Below, one piece after another: positions 8,345 to 16,381 of a DNA stretch of 64,000 nucleotides; within the stretch, counting starts at the first letter, position 1; the number at the start of each line of letters is the position of its first letter. The stretch is from Treponema vincentii. Its GTDB lineage: Bacteria; Spirochaetota; Spirochaetia; Treponematales; Treponemataceae. The stretch covers positions 434,001 to 498,000 of the forward strand of contig NZ_CP048020.1 in assembly GCF_010365865.1 (NCBI RefSeq), given 5' to 3'. Under the pieces are notes generated by a model, which ran no database searches, was not told the origin of the DNA, and saw only the letters and a program-made list of their open reading frames with translations. The position numbers and the translations under genes were made by a program.

Positions 8345-8783
8345 AGACCTCCCCGTTTCGATATTCGGTCGGTTTATTTAAGTCAATACAATTACTGTTT
8401 TTATAGGCAAAAACGATGCAATGTAAATGAGGTATTAAATGCTCATAGTATGATTTGCCGCCAAAAATATAAAATATATCATTTTTTAAATCATACTTTG
8501 ACTTTAATGTATTCAATACATTTTCCGCCCATTTCTTTTTATATTCGGCCGATTGTTTTCCTAAATACAAGTTATAATACGAAATACGTTCGTTTTTATC
8601 TAATAATCCGTACTTTCCCGATAGAATGTACCATTCTTCGCACTTATATTTTTTTAGTCCTTCTTCTTTTGACTTTATAAAAGTATTACCTTTGTATATA
8701 TCTTTAGCCCAATATTTCTCAGCAGGATTATTTTGTCCTAGTTTACGGCTGCTGCAAGCAATTAACCCTATTATTTTACTCAT
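8313..8783 (-). CDS. DUF6884-like protein
   Basis: A 156-residue protein of unknown function. It opens with IIGLIACSSRKLG, then has an aromatic WYILSGKYGLL segment and a following YYNLYLGKQSAEYKKKW, a pattern I recall from DUF6884-type proteins (CSxxK near the start, LSAKYGLL in the middle). The ATG has an AGGAGG ribosome site. Together with the overlapping GIY-YIG-like gene it forms a two-gene unit in the accessory patch. The family name rests on pattern memory only and should be treated as tentative. Confidence 0.55.
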   Translation of the reverse strand: MSKIIGLIACSSRKLGQNNPAEKYWAKDIYKGNTFIKSKEEGLKKYKCEEWYILSGKYGLLDKNERISYYNLYLGKQSAEYKKKWAENVLNTLKSKYDLKNDIFYIFGGKSYYEHLIPHLHCIVFAYKNSNCIDLNKPTEYRNGEVYDSKSDRIKR

Positions 8784-8876
8784 AATTCAATTTCCTCCTG
8801 ACATCAAAAATCATCTCTAAATAGTATTTCGTATACTTTTTGAGATTCCCATCTTTGTCATAGTCATACTATTTAC

Positions 8877-9614
8877 TCATTGTATCCACTCCAATGGAAC
8901 AACTTTATTATATTCTTTTACTGTAGGGTATATATCTTTATACCACGCATTACGTGCATAATAATTATTTGTATTTTGAGGTTCTATATATAACCACCCG
9001 TCATCGGTATGAACTCTAATAAACACGTGTCCATTATCCCCTATATGCTTGTTGTAAACAATTTGGGCAGTTGAATAATAATCACAAAATAACAAGCAAT
9101 AATCTTGACAGTTTATCTCACCATCTCTATTAACATCTCGTATATTATCGTGAATCTTATAAAGCACACGTTGCACCTCACGTTCCACATTCTTTAACGA
9201 CGTATTTGATTTACCTTTTTTAACAGGTTGAGCCTGCTTATTATAGGTACTCGCCGGTGCACTATAAGGATATCGAGTAGTATCAATGTTGTTCTTAACT
9301 GCTAAAATAATGATAAGTAAACCGGCACACAGTGCAAGAAATTTTAAAAAAGCTTCACCTCTAGAAGGTTCACTATGTCCCCCAGCAGAGGGCTTACTAT
9401 GGTATCCAATACGCTCTTGATTTTTAATATAAAAGGCTGTGCGGAGCATCTTTGCTCTATTAAATTCAACAAATTGAGCTGGATTGAATTGACAGTTTGT
9501 ACAATAAGAACGCCCAAAATCTCTTGCACAGCTTGCACATCGTCTAGCAATTGTTTTGATGTATTCGTCATCGATATGGTCTTCGCCTTCATAAAAATAC
9601 GCTTGTCGGATCAT
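8877..9614 (-). CDS. Membrane protein with Zn-ribbon-like N-terminus and transglutaminase-like C-terminus
   Basis: A 245-residue protein I cannot place in a named family. The N-terminus has paired cysteines (CASCARDF then CTNCQ) like a small zinc ribbon. A single membrane helix follows at about residues 90-107. The C-terminal part has an EF-hand/dockerin-like calcium loop (DVNRDGEINCQDY), a cysteine-rich YCLLFCDYY, then NGHVFIRV and GWLYIEPQ. A Cys followed by HVFIRV and a GWxYxEP strand is the layout of transglutaminase-like cysteine peptidases, so a membrane-anchored enzyme with its catalytic domain outside the cytoplasm is plausible. GGAG lies 8 bases before the ATG. Composition is AT-rich. 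Confidence 0.5.
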   Translation of the reverse strand: MIRQAYFYEGEDHIDDEYIKTIARRCASCARDFGRSYCTNCQFNPAQFVEFNRAKMLRTAFYIKNQERIGYHSKPSAGGHSEPSRGEAFLKFLALCAGLLIIILAVKNNIDTTRYPYSAPASTYNKQAQPVKKGKSNTSLKNVEREVQRVLYKIHDNIRDVNRDGEINCQDYCLLFCDYYSTAQIVYNKHIGDNGHVFIRVHTDDGWLYIEPQNTNNYYARNAWYKDIYPTVKEYNKVVPLEWIQ

Positions 9615-9658
9615 ACTTCACTCTCCAATAAATGAGCTTTCCGAATAATATTCGATCA

Positions 9659-9931
9659 TCATAAATTGTAAATATCTTGTATTACGGCTTTCGCACATTT
9701 GCATCCGTTTTTAAAGCCGAAAAGCTTAAATGTTTTCCACACAAATATTGCACCATAGTATATGAGTTTAAGACGGTTCCACACTCTTCTGCAAATGTAT
9801 GATAATGCGAATATTGCAGTATGGTATATACGTCTAAGGCGTTTCCGCACTCTTCGACAAACGTATGATAGTCTCGGGGCGACAAATGGATAGAAAAGGG
9901 CGAGGCATAGTATGAACCCTAGTTTTTTCAT
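9659..9931 (-). CDS. Small basic protein with internal tandem repeat
   Basis: A 90-residue protein of unknown function. The N-terminal MKKLGFILCLALFYPFVAP could be a signal or membrane segment. Next come two copies of a 22-residue unit (LSYVCRRVRKRLRRIYHTAI then LSYICRRVWNRLKLIYYGAI), matching a diverged 66-bp tandem DNA duplication at 9744-9809 and 9810-9875. The ATG at 9931 has a CAGGAG ribosome site six bases upstream; the preceding TTG is not needed. The basic, aromatic, amphipathic repeats could bind membrane or nucleic acid, but nothing proves this is translated. Confidence 0.45.
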   Translation of the reverse strand: MKKLGFILCLALFYPFVAPRLSYVCRRVRKRLRRIYHTAIFALSYICRRVWNRLKLIYYGAIFVWKTFKLFGFKNGCKCAKAVIQDIYNL

Positions 9932-10052
9932 CAAATACTCCTGTATGTATTCATAGCATTTTTTGCTCTTTATACTCTTCCTGTTTTTAGGCCGGTCAGT
10001 CTACCCCGTTTGAAATGTACAATAAAATTATCAAACAGATTCATTGATTTTT

Positions 10053-10406
10053 TTATCGCTTCTTGTATACTTCCCATATATAAGAATTGCCATTTGTTTT
10101 TTTATATGCGTAATATTCTTCTTTCTCTTTTTCAGGTGCCGTAAATTTATACCATTTATTACCTTCCGCATGTGCTCTATCTGCATATCTGTATATTGCA
10201 GAGGCTTCTTTAGAAAGGTTGCTTAATTTTTCCAGTTGATTTAATGAAGGGACTTTATCTACTGCCGTCATCTCCCAATTTACCGACGTGTCTTCTTTGC
10301 CAAAAAAGAGACCGTTAAAATCTGTTACACACCCCGAAAATAAAAATACTGTTCCTATAGAAACCAGTATTACACCAATCATTGAAAATAATTCCTTCCG
10401 TTTCAT
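10053..10406 (-). CDS. Putative small lipoprotein
   Basis: A 117-residue predicted lipoprotein: MKRKELF is followed by a hydrophobic stretch ending in the lipobox-like LFSGC, giving Cys25 as the lipidated residue. The mature part is polar and ends in a lysine- and tyrosine-rich tail; I recognise no domain. The ATG at 10406 is preferred over the upstream start at 10445 because the signal peptide begins there. The ribosome site is weak (AAAGGAC). It lies in the AT-rich accessory patch with no obvious operon partner. Confidence 0.55.
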   Translation of the reverse strand: MKRKELFSMIGVILVSIGTVFLFSGCVTDFNGLFFGKEDTSVNWEMTAVDKVPSLNQLEKLSNLSKEASAIYRYADRAHAEGNKWYKFTAPEKEKEEYYAYKKTNGNSYIWEVYKKR

Positions 10407-10653
10407 TACGATACCCGTCCTTTTGCAATGCTTTTTCACTGCCATTTATAGTTTTTGCGGACTGAAAAGTTATACGGAGCAATATCATAATTATCTATTT
10501 TGATAACGAGGCGCTCCAGCATTTTTCCCATCCACACCTAAAGCCGTCTCCCTTAAAATTTGAAGAGAGTTTATTACACTGGCTTTCTTCCATAATACCT
10601 CAAAAGTCAAGAGCGTTTTGTCAAAGGTCCAACTTGACAGATACTAACCACCA

Positions 10654-10821
10654 ATGATAGCATTTCCCTATGATAGTTGATTGGCTGGATAAAATAGTTT
10701 GGAAGCTTTAAAACATGACAGAAAAGGTCAGTACAGTATTAGAATAAACAGTCAGTGGCGTATTTGCTTTGAATGGAACAATGGACGAGTTGTTATAGTA
10801 GATATCGTTGATTATCATTAG
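10654..10821 (+). pseudogene. higB: Truncated HigB-type toxin
   Basis: Directly upstream of higA, codons 10699-10821 read LEALKHDRKGQYSIRINSQW and then RICFEWNNG ... VDIVDYH, which is the C-terminal half of a HigB/RelE-family mRNA interferase. Upstream, an ATG at 10654 starts MIAF, resembling the MIKSF start of HigB, but the middle of the protein is absent and stop codons (for example TAA at 10690) interrupt the joining frame. An internal deletion of roughly 40 codons or more is the simplest reading. The stop codon abuts the higA ribosome site, as in intact higBA operons. Confidence 0.75.
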
Positions 10822-10832
10822 GAGGCATATTG

Positions 10833-11135
10833 ATGGATGTTATACTAAAACCGGTACATGTAGGCGATATACTGTATGACGAGTTTATGCAGCCGCATCA
10901 TATAACAGCATATAGACTTGCGCAAATGACAGGGCTTTCGCAAACACAAATAGGACGGATCATAAAAGGAAAAAGAGGTATTACAGTCGATACCGCATTG
11001 CGCTTCGCGCAGGTTTTTAGCACAAGTCCTGAATTTTGGCTGAATATTCAAAATAGGTATGAAATTGATAGCATGAAAGCAGAAACAAAAGAAACTATTA
11101 AACGAATACAACCGATTAACCATGTGTTTGCTTAA
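10833..11135 (+). CDS. higA: HigA-type antitoxin
   Basis: A 100-residue XRE-family antitoxin: PVHVGDILYDEFMQPHHIT, then the helix-turn-helix MTGLSQTQIGRIIKGKRGI and the STSPEFWLNIQNRYE segment typical of HigA. It would bind its own promoter and neutralise HigB. The ATG at 10833 has a consensus AGGAGG site seven bases upstream; an in-frame TTG at 10830 is less likely. Its partner toxin is deleted, so this is probably an orphan antitoxin. A TTGTCA/GATACT pair at 10618-10645 could be the operon promoter, with low certainty. Confidence 0.85.
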   Translation: MDVILKPVHVGDILYDEFMQPHHITAYRLAQMTGLSQTQIGRIIKGKRGITVDTALRFAQVFSTSPEFWLNIQNRYEIDSMKAETKETIKRIQPINHVFA

Positions 11136-11156
11136 CAAATATCGAAGGAGTTTTTT

Positions 11157-12602
11157 ATGAAAGTGAATATACACCGGCTTTTGAAGGAAGCGAAGGACGC
11201 TGTTCCGCAGGCCGAGTGGATCGGGTTACGGCGGGTTACCAACTATCTGACTGGGTTTTCCGCTATCGATGGTAAATTTGACGAGGCGGCCGGCGGCTCC
11301 GACGAGGGAGTTATGCTGGAGGTGCTGTACAAGGGAACGTTTAGCTATGCGGCGACAGCCGATTTGAGCAGCGGCGGTATCAAGCGTGCTGCGGAGCGGG
11401 CTTTTGCGGCGGCACAGGCAGCGCAGCCCTACGGTATCCACCGTTTTGACCAAACGATGCGACCCGCCGCGCAGGTACGCTATGCCACAAAGCGTGAAAA
11501 ATTAAGCGGGATTCCCGCTGCCGAAACGGTGGAGCTTTTGTGCAGTATCTGCGATGCCGCAAAGGTCTCTTCAAAGATTATTCAGACCGCTGCTTCCTGC
11601 GAAACGGGCATCTGCGAAACCGAAATGGTTTCTACCAACGGAGCCGATATCCGGCAAACCGTTCGGTTCGGCGGCATCAGCATGAACGCCGTTGCACGCG
11701 AAGGAGATATTATCCAGCAGCGAAGTGCGCACGGACGCTCTGCGCTCACTTATCAGGGCGGACGGGAACTGTTCAATCCTGTGGCGCTGCTTGAAAAGGC
11801 ACGGAAGGCAGGCACGGAAGCCGTCGAGTTGTTGACTGCCGAGCCGTGCCCCAACGGTAAGCGGACACTTGTGCTGATGCCCGACCAGATGATGCTGCAA
11901 ATCCATGAAAGCGTCGGGCACGCGCTGGAAATAGACCGCATCCTCGGCGACGAGCGCAACTTTGCAGGTGGCAGCTTTATCACACTGGAAGATATCGGCA
12001 GCTTCCGCTATGGTTCCCCGCTGATGAACGTCGCATTTGACCCGACCATCGCGCAGGAGCTGGCAAGCTACGGGGCGGACGATATCGGCAACGCTGCGGT
12101 AAAAGAATACCTCATTAAAGACGGTATTTTGATACGGGCGCTCGGTAGTTTGGAAAGTCAAAAACGGTCGGGACTCCGGGGCGTTGCAAACCAGCGCGCC
12201 TGTTCATGGAACCGTCCGCCCATCGACCGGATGGCAAACCTCAACCTCGAAGCGGGAACGAGCAGCTTCGACTCCATCATCGCCTCAATCGAAAACGGCA
12301 TTCTGATGTTCTCCAACCGTTCATGGTCGATCGACGATTACCGCAATAAATTTCAATTCGGCTGCGAGTACGCCAAGCTAATCGAAAACGGCAAACTGAC
12401 AAAAACCGTCCGCGACCCGAACTACCGCGGCATTTCACGATACTTTTGGAACAGCCTCTGCGCAGTCGGCGACGAAAGCACCTTCGAGGTGTTCGGCACC
12501 CCGAATTGCGGCAAGGGCGAACCGAATCAGGTAATACGGGTAGGGCACGCAAGTCCCGTATGCGCATTCAGCGATGTTGAAGTATTTGGAGGCGGAAAAT
12601 GA
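11157..12602 (+). CDS. tldD: TldD-family metalloprotease subunit
   Basis: The catalytic half of the TldD/TldE heterodimeric metalloprotease, which degrades unfolded peptides and processes some peptide products. The 481-residue protein contains the zinc-binding HExxxH motif as HESVGHALEIDR near residue 250 and the glycine-rich C-terminal region (GTPNCGKGEPNQ). A GAAGGAG ribosome site lies just before the ATG. The next gene overlaps its stop by four bases (ATGA) and encodes the TldE partner, so the two subunits are translationally coupled. Natural substrates here are unknown. Confidence 0.9.
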   Translation: MKVNIHRLLKEAKDAVPQAEWIGLRRVTNYLTGFSAIDGKFDEAAGGSDEGVMLEVLYKGTFSYAATADLSSGGIKRAAERAFAAAQAAQPYGIHRFDQTMRPAAQVRYATKREKLSGIPAAETVELLCSICDAAKVSSKIIQTAASCETGICETEMVSTNGADIRQTVRFGGISMNAVAREGDIIQQRSAHGRSALTYQGGRELFNPVALLEKARKAGTEAVELLTAEPCPNGKRTLVLMPDQMMLQIHESVGHALEIDRILGDERNFAGGSFITLEDIGSFRYGSPLMNVAFDPTIAQELASYGADDIGNAAVKEYLIKDGILIRALGSLESQKRSGLRGVANQRACSWNRPPIDRMANLNLEAGTSSFDSIIASIENGILMFSNRSWSIDDYRNKFQFGCEYAKLIENGKLTKTVRDPNYRGISRYFWNSLCAVGDESTFEVFGTPNCGKGEPNQVIRVGHASPVCAFSDVEVFGGGK

Positions 12603-13963
12603 GTTGTGATCAAGAAATGATGTGTGAAATGGATTCCGATTTTAAATGGCATTTTGAGTCTCTTGCAGACTTTTTCTTCGATGAGCTGTTACCCACGGAA
12701 CAAGCGTCTCTAAGCTATGATGCGGAGGATACTTACTTCCTGCGGATGAATCACGCCAAGGTGCGGCAAAACGGTTTTGTAAAGCAGGCGACAATTTCGG
12801 TTACCCTCTATAAAAACAAGAAGACCTATCGCTTTGCGCAAGGGTTGAGCGGTCAGCTTGAGCAGGATAAGGAAACACTTGCCGCAACGTTGGAGAATGC
12901 ACGCAGTATTATCGCGCAGCTTCCCGAAGATCCCTATCAGTCTATTCCTATTGCAAGCGATGATTCCGAAACAATCTATGACGGCGCGCTGCTTCCGCAA
13001 GAGATAATAGAAAAGACGCTGCTTGAGCCTGTGTCGGATTTGGATTTTGCCGGGCTTTTTTCGCAAGGGATGATATGCCGCGGAGCTGCCAATACGGCCG
13101 GCGCACGGCACTGGTTCCAAACAAAGACCTTTACGCTCGACTATTCGATTTGGCTGAAAAACGGACGCGCGGTAAAAGGCTTGTATGCAGGGCGCGACTG
13201 GCAGCAGGCTGAATACGAAAAACGCATCGCCGATGCGCGGCAGAGTTTGCGGGTGCTTGCGCTTGAACCGAAAAAAATCGAGCCGGGCAAATACCGCGTT
13301 TTTATCGCTGCGGATGCGTTGGTGGATGTCGTAGAGTTTTTCTCGTGGAACGGCTTCGGAGAGCGGGGAATGCAGCAGGGCGAAAGCGCCTATCTTGCAT
13401 TAAAAGAAGGGCGGGAGCATTTTGCCGATTCCTTCAATTTGACGCAGGATTTTTCCATCGGTGTAGAACCGTCGTTTAATAGCGAAGGAGAATCCGCTCC
13501 CGAAAAATTAACTGTTATCGAAAAAGGAAAGCTCATTCATACCATCGTGAGTTCCCGTTCTGAAAAACAGTACGGTACGAAGGCAAACGGCGCCGATTCA
13601 GATGAAGGATTCCGTTCCGCAGCTATTGGAGCAGGGACACTTGCCGAAGCGGATGCACTCAAAGAACTGGGAACCGGCATCTACATTTCGAACTTCCACT
13701 ACCTTAACTGGAGCGATCCGGCAACTGCCCGCGTAACGGGTATGACCCGCTTCGCCTGTCTCTGGGTGGAAAACGGAAAAGTTACAGCTCCCATTGCGGA
13801 TATGCGCTGGGATGAATCGCTGTACAATATGTTCGGCGCGAATCTCCTTGCGCTCACCAAAGAACGGAAGCTCTTTGTAGAAACAAGCACCTACGAAGAG
13901 CGCGCAGTAGGCGGCTGCCTCTTGCCCGGTATCTTGGTCAAGGATTTTAACTGCACGCTGTAG
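12599..13963 (+). CDS. tldE: TldE/PmbA-family protease partner
   Basis: A 454-residue TldE/PmbA-type protein, the non-zinc partner of TldD. It lacks the HExxxH motif but has the conserved C-terminal half (LGTGIYISNFHYLNW, then MTRFACLWVENGK and MRWDESLYNMFG). The ATG overlaps the tldD stop, which fits equimolar synthesis of a heterodimer. Its end overlaps by 17 bases the end of the convergent MFS remnant on the other strand. Some annotations call this family a second TldD; the missing zinc motif favours TldE. Confidence 0.85.
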   Translation: MSCDQEMMCEMDSDFKWHFESLADFFFDELLPTEQASLSYDAEDTYFLRMNHAKVRQNGFVKQATISVTLYKNKKTYRFAQGLSGQLEQDKETLAATLENARSIIAQLPEDPYQSIPIASDDSETIYDGALLPQEIIEKTLLEPVSDLDFAGLFSQGMICRGAANTAGARHWFQTKTFTLDYSIWLKNGRAVKGLYAGRDWQQAEYEKRIADARQSLRVLALEPKKIEPGKYRVFIAADALVDVVEFFSWNGFGERGMQQGESAYLALKEGREHFADSFNLTQDFSIGVEPSFNSEGESAPEKLTVIEKGKLIHTIVSSRSEKQYGTKANGADSDEGFRSAAIGAGTLAEADALKELGTGIYISNFHYLNWSDPATARVTGMTRFACLWVENGKVTAPIADMRWDESLYNMFGANLLALTKERKLFVETSTYEERAVGGCLLPGILVKDFNCTL

Positions 13964-14562
13964 AAGTTGCCGTTTTGGTGAGCATTTTTTCGTGCATAAA
14001 GATCATCACAATTAAAATCACCGCCAAATAGAGCGGCATCAATGCGACACCGATATGATTTGCAACCAACCCGAAGATCGGCGGCATCAGACAGGTTCCG
14101 GCATACGCGGACGCCATCTGTACCCCGATCATCGCTTGAGACTTATCTTTCCCGAATTGTGCAGGTGTCGCATGGATAACAGCTCATGTGCCTGCTGGCA
14201 TAATGCACTGCTACATAATTGTTGAGGGATGCATCAACACTTCCGGCACCGAGTCCGTATGGTATCGCCCACAGGCACAGTGCACTATAGGAATGGCTGA
14301 CCGAAAAACCGAAGAGTGCCGCTGCTGTTATCAAAACACTGAATGCCGTTACTTTTCCGGCACCGAAAATCTTTGTCAACCGGTCGCTTTGGATGCTGGA
14401 AACAATAGTCCCGCCTGCAATAATCATAAAAATAGCACCGGAATAGGACACGGGGACTGAAAGTTCTCGATACATCGCCGGCCATGCGGAACCTAACAGA
14501 GCATCCGGCAGCCCAAGACTGATAAACGCTGCGTAAATAATTGCGAGCAATATATGTATCAT
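13947..14562 (-). pseudogene. MFS transporter with internal deletion
   Basis: The first part (from 14562) reads as the N-terminal four or so helices of a major facilitator protein, with FISLGLPDALLGSAWP and IPYGLGAGSVDASLNNYVA. It ends at 14143 shortly after YASRHMS. The last part, in another frame, reads TPAQFGKDKSQAMIGVQ, then MASAYAGTCLMPPIFG and two final helices. About 180 residues that should lie between are missing, and the join at about 14165-14185 is out of frame. Intact relatives have about 390 residues. No tract explains it as a single-base error, so it is a real deletion remnant. Confidence 0.8.
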
Positions 14563-14586
14563 AATTTTTTCAGTATACTTCTTTGA

Positions 14587-15963
14587 TCACTTCCTCCGCA
14601 ATATCAGTATCGAACACGGAGGCATTTGCAGCCCTTTTAACGCATCGGAATGATAGACGCGCCCATCCGTCAAGCTCTCATACTCACCTGCCGGGATGGT
14701 ATGCAGCGAAACAAAGCTTTGAGCAAAATCCGCATTCACGATAATCAATATTTTTTCTTCATTATATTCGCGATATTCGCGCCAAAAGCCGAATTGCCGG
14801 TTTGCAACAAACTCCTGCCGGTACGAACCGCGCTGTAAGGCGGGATGCTGTCTGCGTATCTTTGCAAATGTTGTAATCGAGGTGCGGATAAATCCTGCAT
14901 CAAAACCGGGAGCGGTAAAATCCGGAAGCTCACCGAACGGCGGGAGCGGCGGACGCAGTTCATAATCGCAATTATGGCTCCGAACCCCTCTGATGCCGTA
15001 CTCACTGCCGTAATAAATAGACGGAATACCGGGAATGGTAAAAAGCAGTCCGTACAAAAGATGGATATGCTGCTCCGGCTTGTTGAGCGCACTAACCGCG
15101 CGGTTTACATCGTGGTTATCCACAAAATTATACAATGCACTGTCCCTGTACATTCCTCTTTCGCTATTGTATTCCTTGTCCAAATTATACGAAAGCTCAT
15201 ACATATTCTGATCATTCAAACACGACCAGAGCGCTTTGTAAATTTGATAATTTGTTACCGAATCAAGCCTGTTGTTCCGCGCCCATTCGGCATAGTCGCC
15301 ATGCACCACCTCACCCATCAGCCAAAAATCAGGCTTAATACTTCGGCAAAAAGCCCCCAACGCATCAAGGAAGTTTTTGCTTAACACATCCGCCGCATCA
15401 AGCCTGAGTCCGTCTATCCCAAACTCTTCAATCCACATTTTTACTGCACCAAAGAGATGCTCCCGCACTGCGCCGCTATCGCCATTCAGCTTGACCAAAT
15501 CCTTGCAGCCGGCCCAGCCTTCATACTCAAAGCAATCCCCCTGCGCACTCCGCCGGGAAAAATCAAGATTGACATACCAATCCTTATAGGCGCTGCCGTA
15601 TCCATGCCGCTGAATATCCTTAAACGCAAAAAAATTCCGCCCCGTATGATTAAACACCGCATCCAGCACCACCGCAAAGCCCTTCTCATGGCACAGACGG
15701 CAAAACTCCTTAAACCGCTCATTATTCCCCAACCGGCGCTCCACATGATAATAATCCACCGTATCATACCCATGCGCCGTTGACTCAAACACCGGCCCAA
15801 TCAGCAGCGCATTACACCCCAACGCCCGAACCTCATCCAACCGCCCCGCCAGTTTCTCAAAAATATCCCCCGCCGGACACGCAAAGTCATTCCGCTTAGG
15901 ACAATTCCCCATCCCCAGCGCATAAATATGATAAAAAACCTTATCTGAAAAAACTTGAGCCAT
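14587..15963 (-). CDS. Alpha-amylase family glycoside hydrolase (GH13)
   Basis: A 458-residue cytoplasmic GH13 enzyme acting on alpha-1,4 glucans or maltodextrins. Conserved regions appear in order: DAVFNHTGR (region I), GLRLDAADVL with the nucleophile Asp, MGEVVHGDY with the acid/base Glu, and NFVDNHDVNRAVS (region IV). No signal peptide is present. The ATG at 15963 has a GGAGG site; the longer frame to 16101 runs into a repeat element. It may cooperate with the glycogen enzymes at 41.9-46.5 kb. Exact specificity (amylase, cyclomaltodextrinase or similar) cannot be read from the motifs. Confidence 0.88.
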   Translation of the reverse strand: MAQVFSDKVFYHIYALGMGNCPKRNDFACPAGDIFEKLAGRLDEVRALGCNALLIGPVFESTAHGYDTVDYYHVERRLGNNERFKEFCRLCHEKGFAVVLDAVFNHTGRNFFAFKDIQRHGYGSAYKDWYVNLDFSRRSAQGDCFEYEGWAGCKDLVKLNGDSGAVREHLFGAVKMWIEEFGIDGLRLDAADVLSKNFLDALGAFCRSIKPDFWLMGEVVHGDYAEWARNNRLDSVTNYQIYKALWSCLNDQNMYELSYNLDKEYNSERGMYRDSALYNFVDNHDVNRAVSALNKPEQHIHLLYGLLFTIPGIPSIYYGSEYGIRGVRSHNCDYELRPPLPPFGELPDFTAPGFDAGFIRTSITTFAKIRRQHPALQRGSYRQEFVANRQFGFWREYREYNEEKILIIVNADFAQSFVSLHTIPAGEYESLTDGRVYHSDALKGLQMPPCSILILRRK

Positions 15964-16007
15964 AGACACCTCCGTTATTTGTTTTATTTTTTTTAGTTTT
16001 GGGCGGC

Positions 16008-16174
16008 TTTTTGCGATACAATCGCAAAAACCAAGGTTTAACTGCGGCTGCTGAAATGGCGCAGCCTTGTTAAACGCCGAGTTTCGGCACCGCCGAAACA
16101 TCGCCTATTTACGTGTACGCTATCGCGTACCAATTCAGTAGTCTCCAAAATGAATATTTTGTTCGACTGCTGAA
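16008..16174 (+). repeat. Family C multi-hairpin element, copy 2
   Basis: Five successive hairpins on the + strand: a perfect 10-bp stem at 16008-16017/16021-16030; h1 at 16036-16042/16069-16075 with inner GGCTGC/GCAGCC; h2 with GTTTCGGC/GCCGAAAC (16081-16088/16092-16099) flanked by CGA, one bulged A and TCG; h3 GTACGC/GCGTAC (16115-16120/16125-16130) preceded by ACGT; h4 TTCAGTAGTC/GACTGCTGAA (16134-16143/16165-16174) with inner CAAAAT/ATTTTG. The same order, with different stem sequences, occurs at 29.2 kb. It lies upstream of the divergently read amylase gene. Confidence 0.7.
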
Positions 16175-16256
16175 TTTATAAAAAGCTTTCGGGGTTCCGC
16201 CTCTCGGCTCCATTCCTCCAGAACGGCTTCGCCACCCCTACAATCCTTTCCGCAAG

Positions 16257-16381
16257 CCTTTTGAAAAGAGACGGTACAGATACGAGGCGCGAACACAAAT
16301 CAACCGCAGGCGTATCTTTGATACGTTGAGGATTAATTTGTGTGCAGCAACGAAGTAGATGTGCCGTATATTTGCAAAAGG
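16257..16381. repeat. Family D element with inverted ends, short copy
   Basis: Begins CCTTTTGAAAAGAGACGGTA and ends TACCGTC-like inverted as GCCGTATATTTGCAAAAGG. Two internal stems pair ACACAAAT (16293-16300) with ATTTGTGT (16336-16343) and CGTATC with GATACG. The segment GATACGTTGAGGATT is identical to 1508-1522 in the element after the helicase. The right end abuts the TetR stop codon with no spacer. Confidence 0.6.

Noticed and set aside
9120-9170. Dockerin domain in the transglutaminase-like protein
   Set aside because: Only one calcium-loop-like motif is present; dockerins need two copies and cohesin partners.
11571-12161. 196-codon minus-strand ORF
   Set aside because: Antisense to tldD, whose motifs are certain; no independent support.
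14845-15384. 179-codon plus-strand ORF
   Set aside because: Antisense to the amylase-family gene with all catalytic motifs intact on the other strand.
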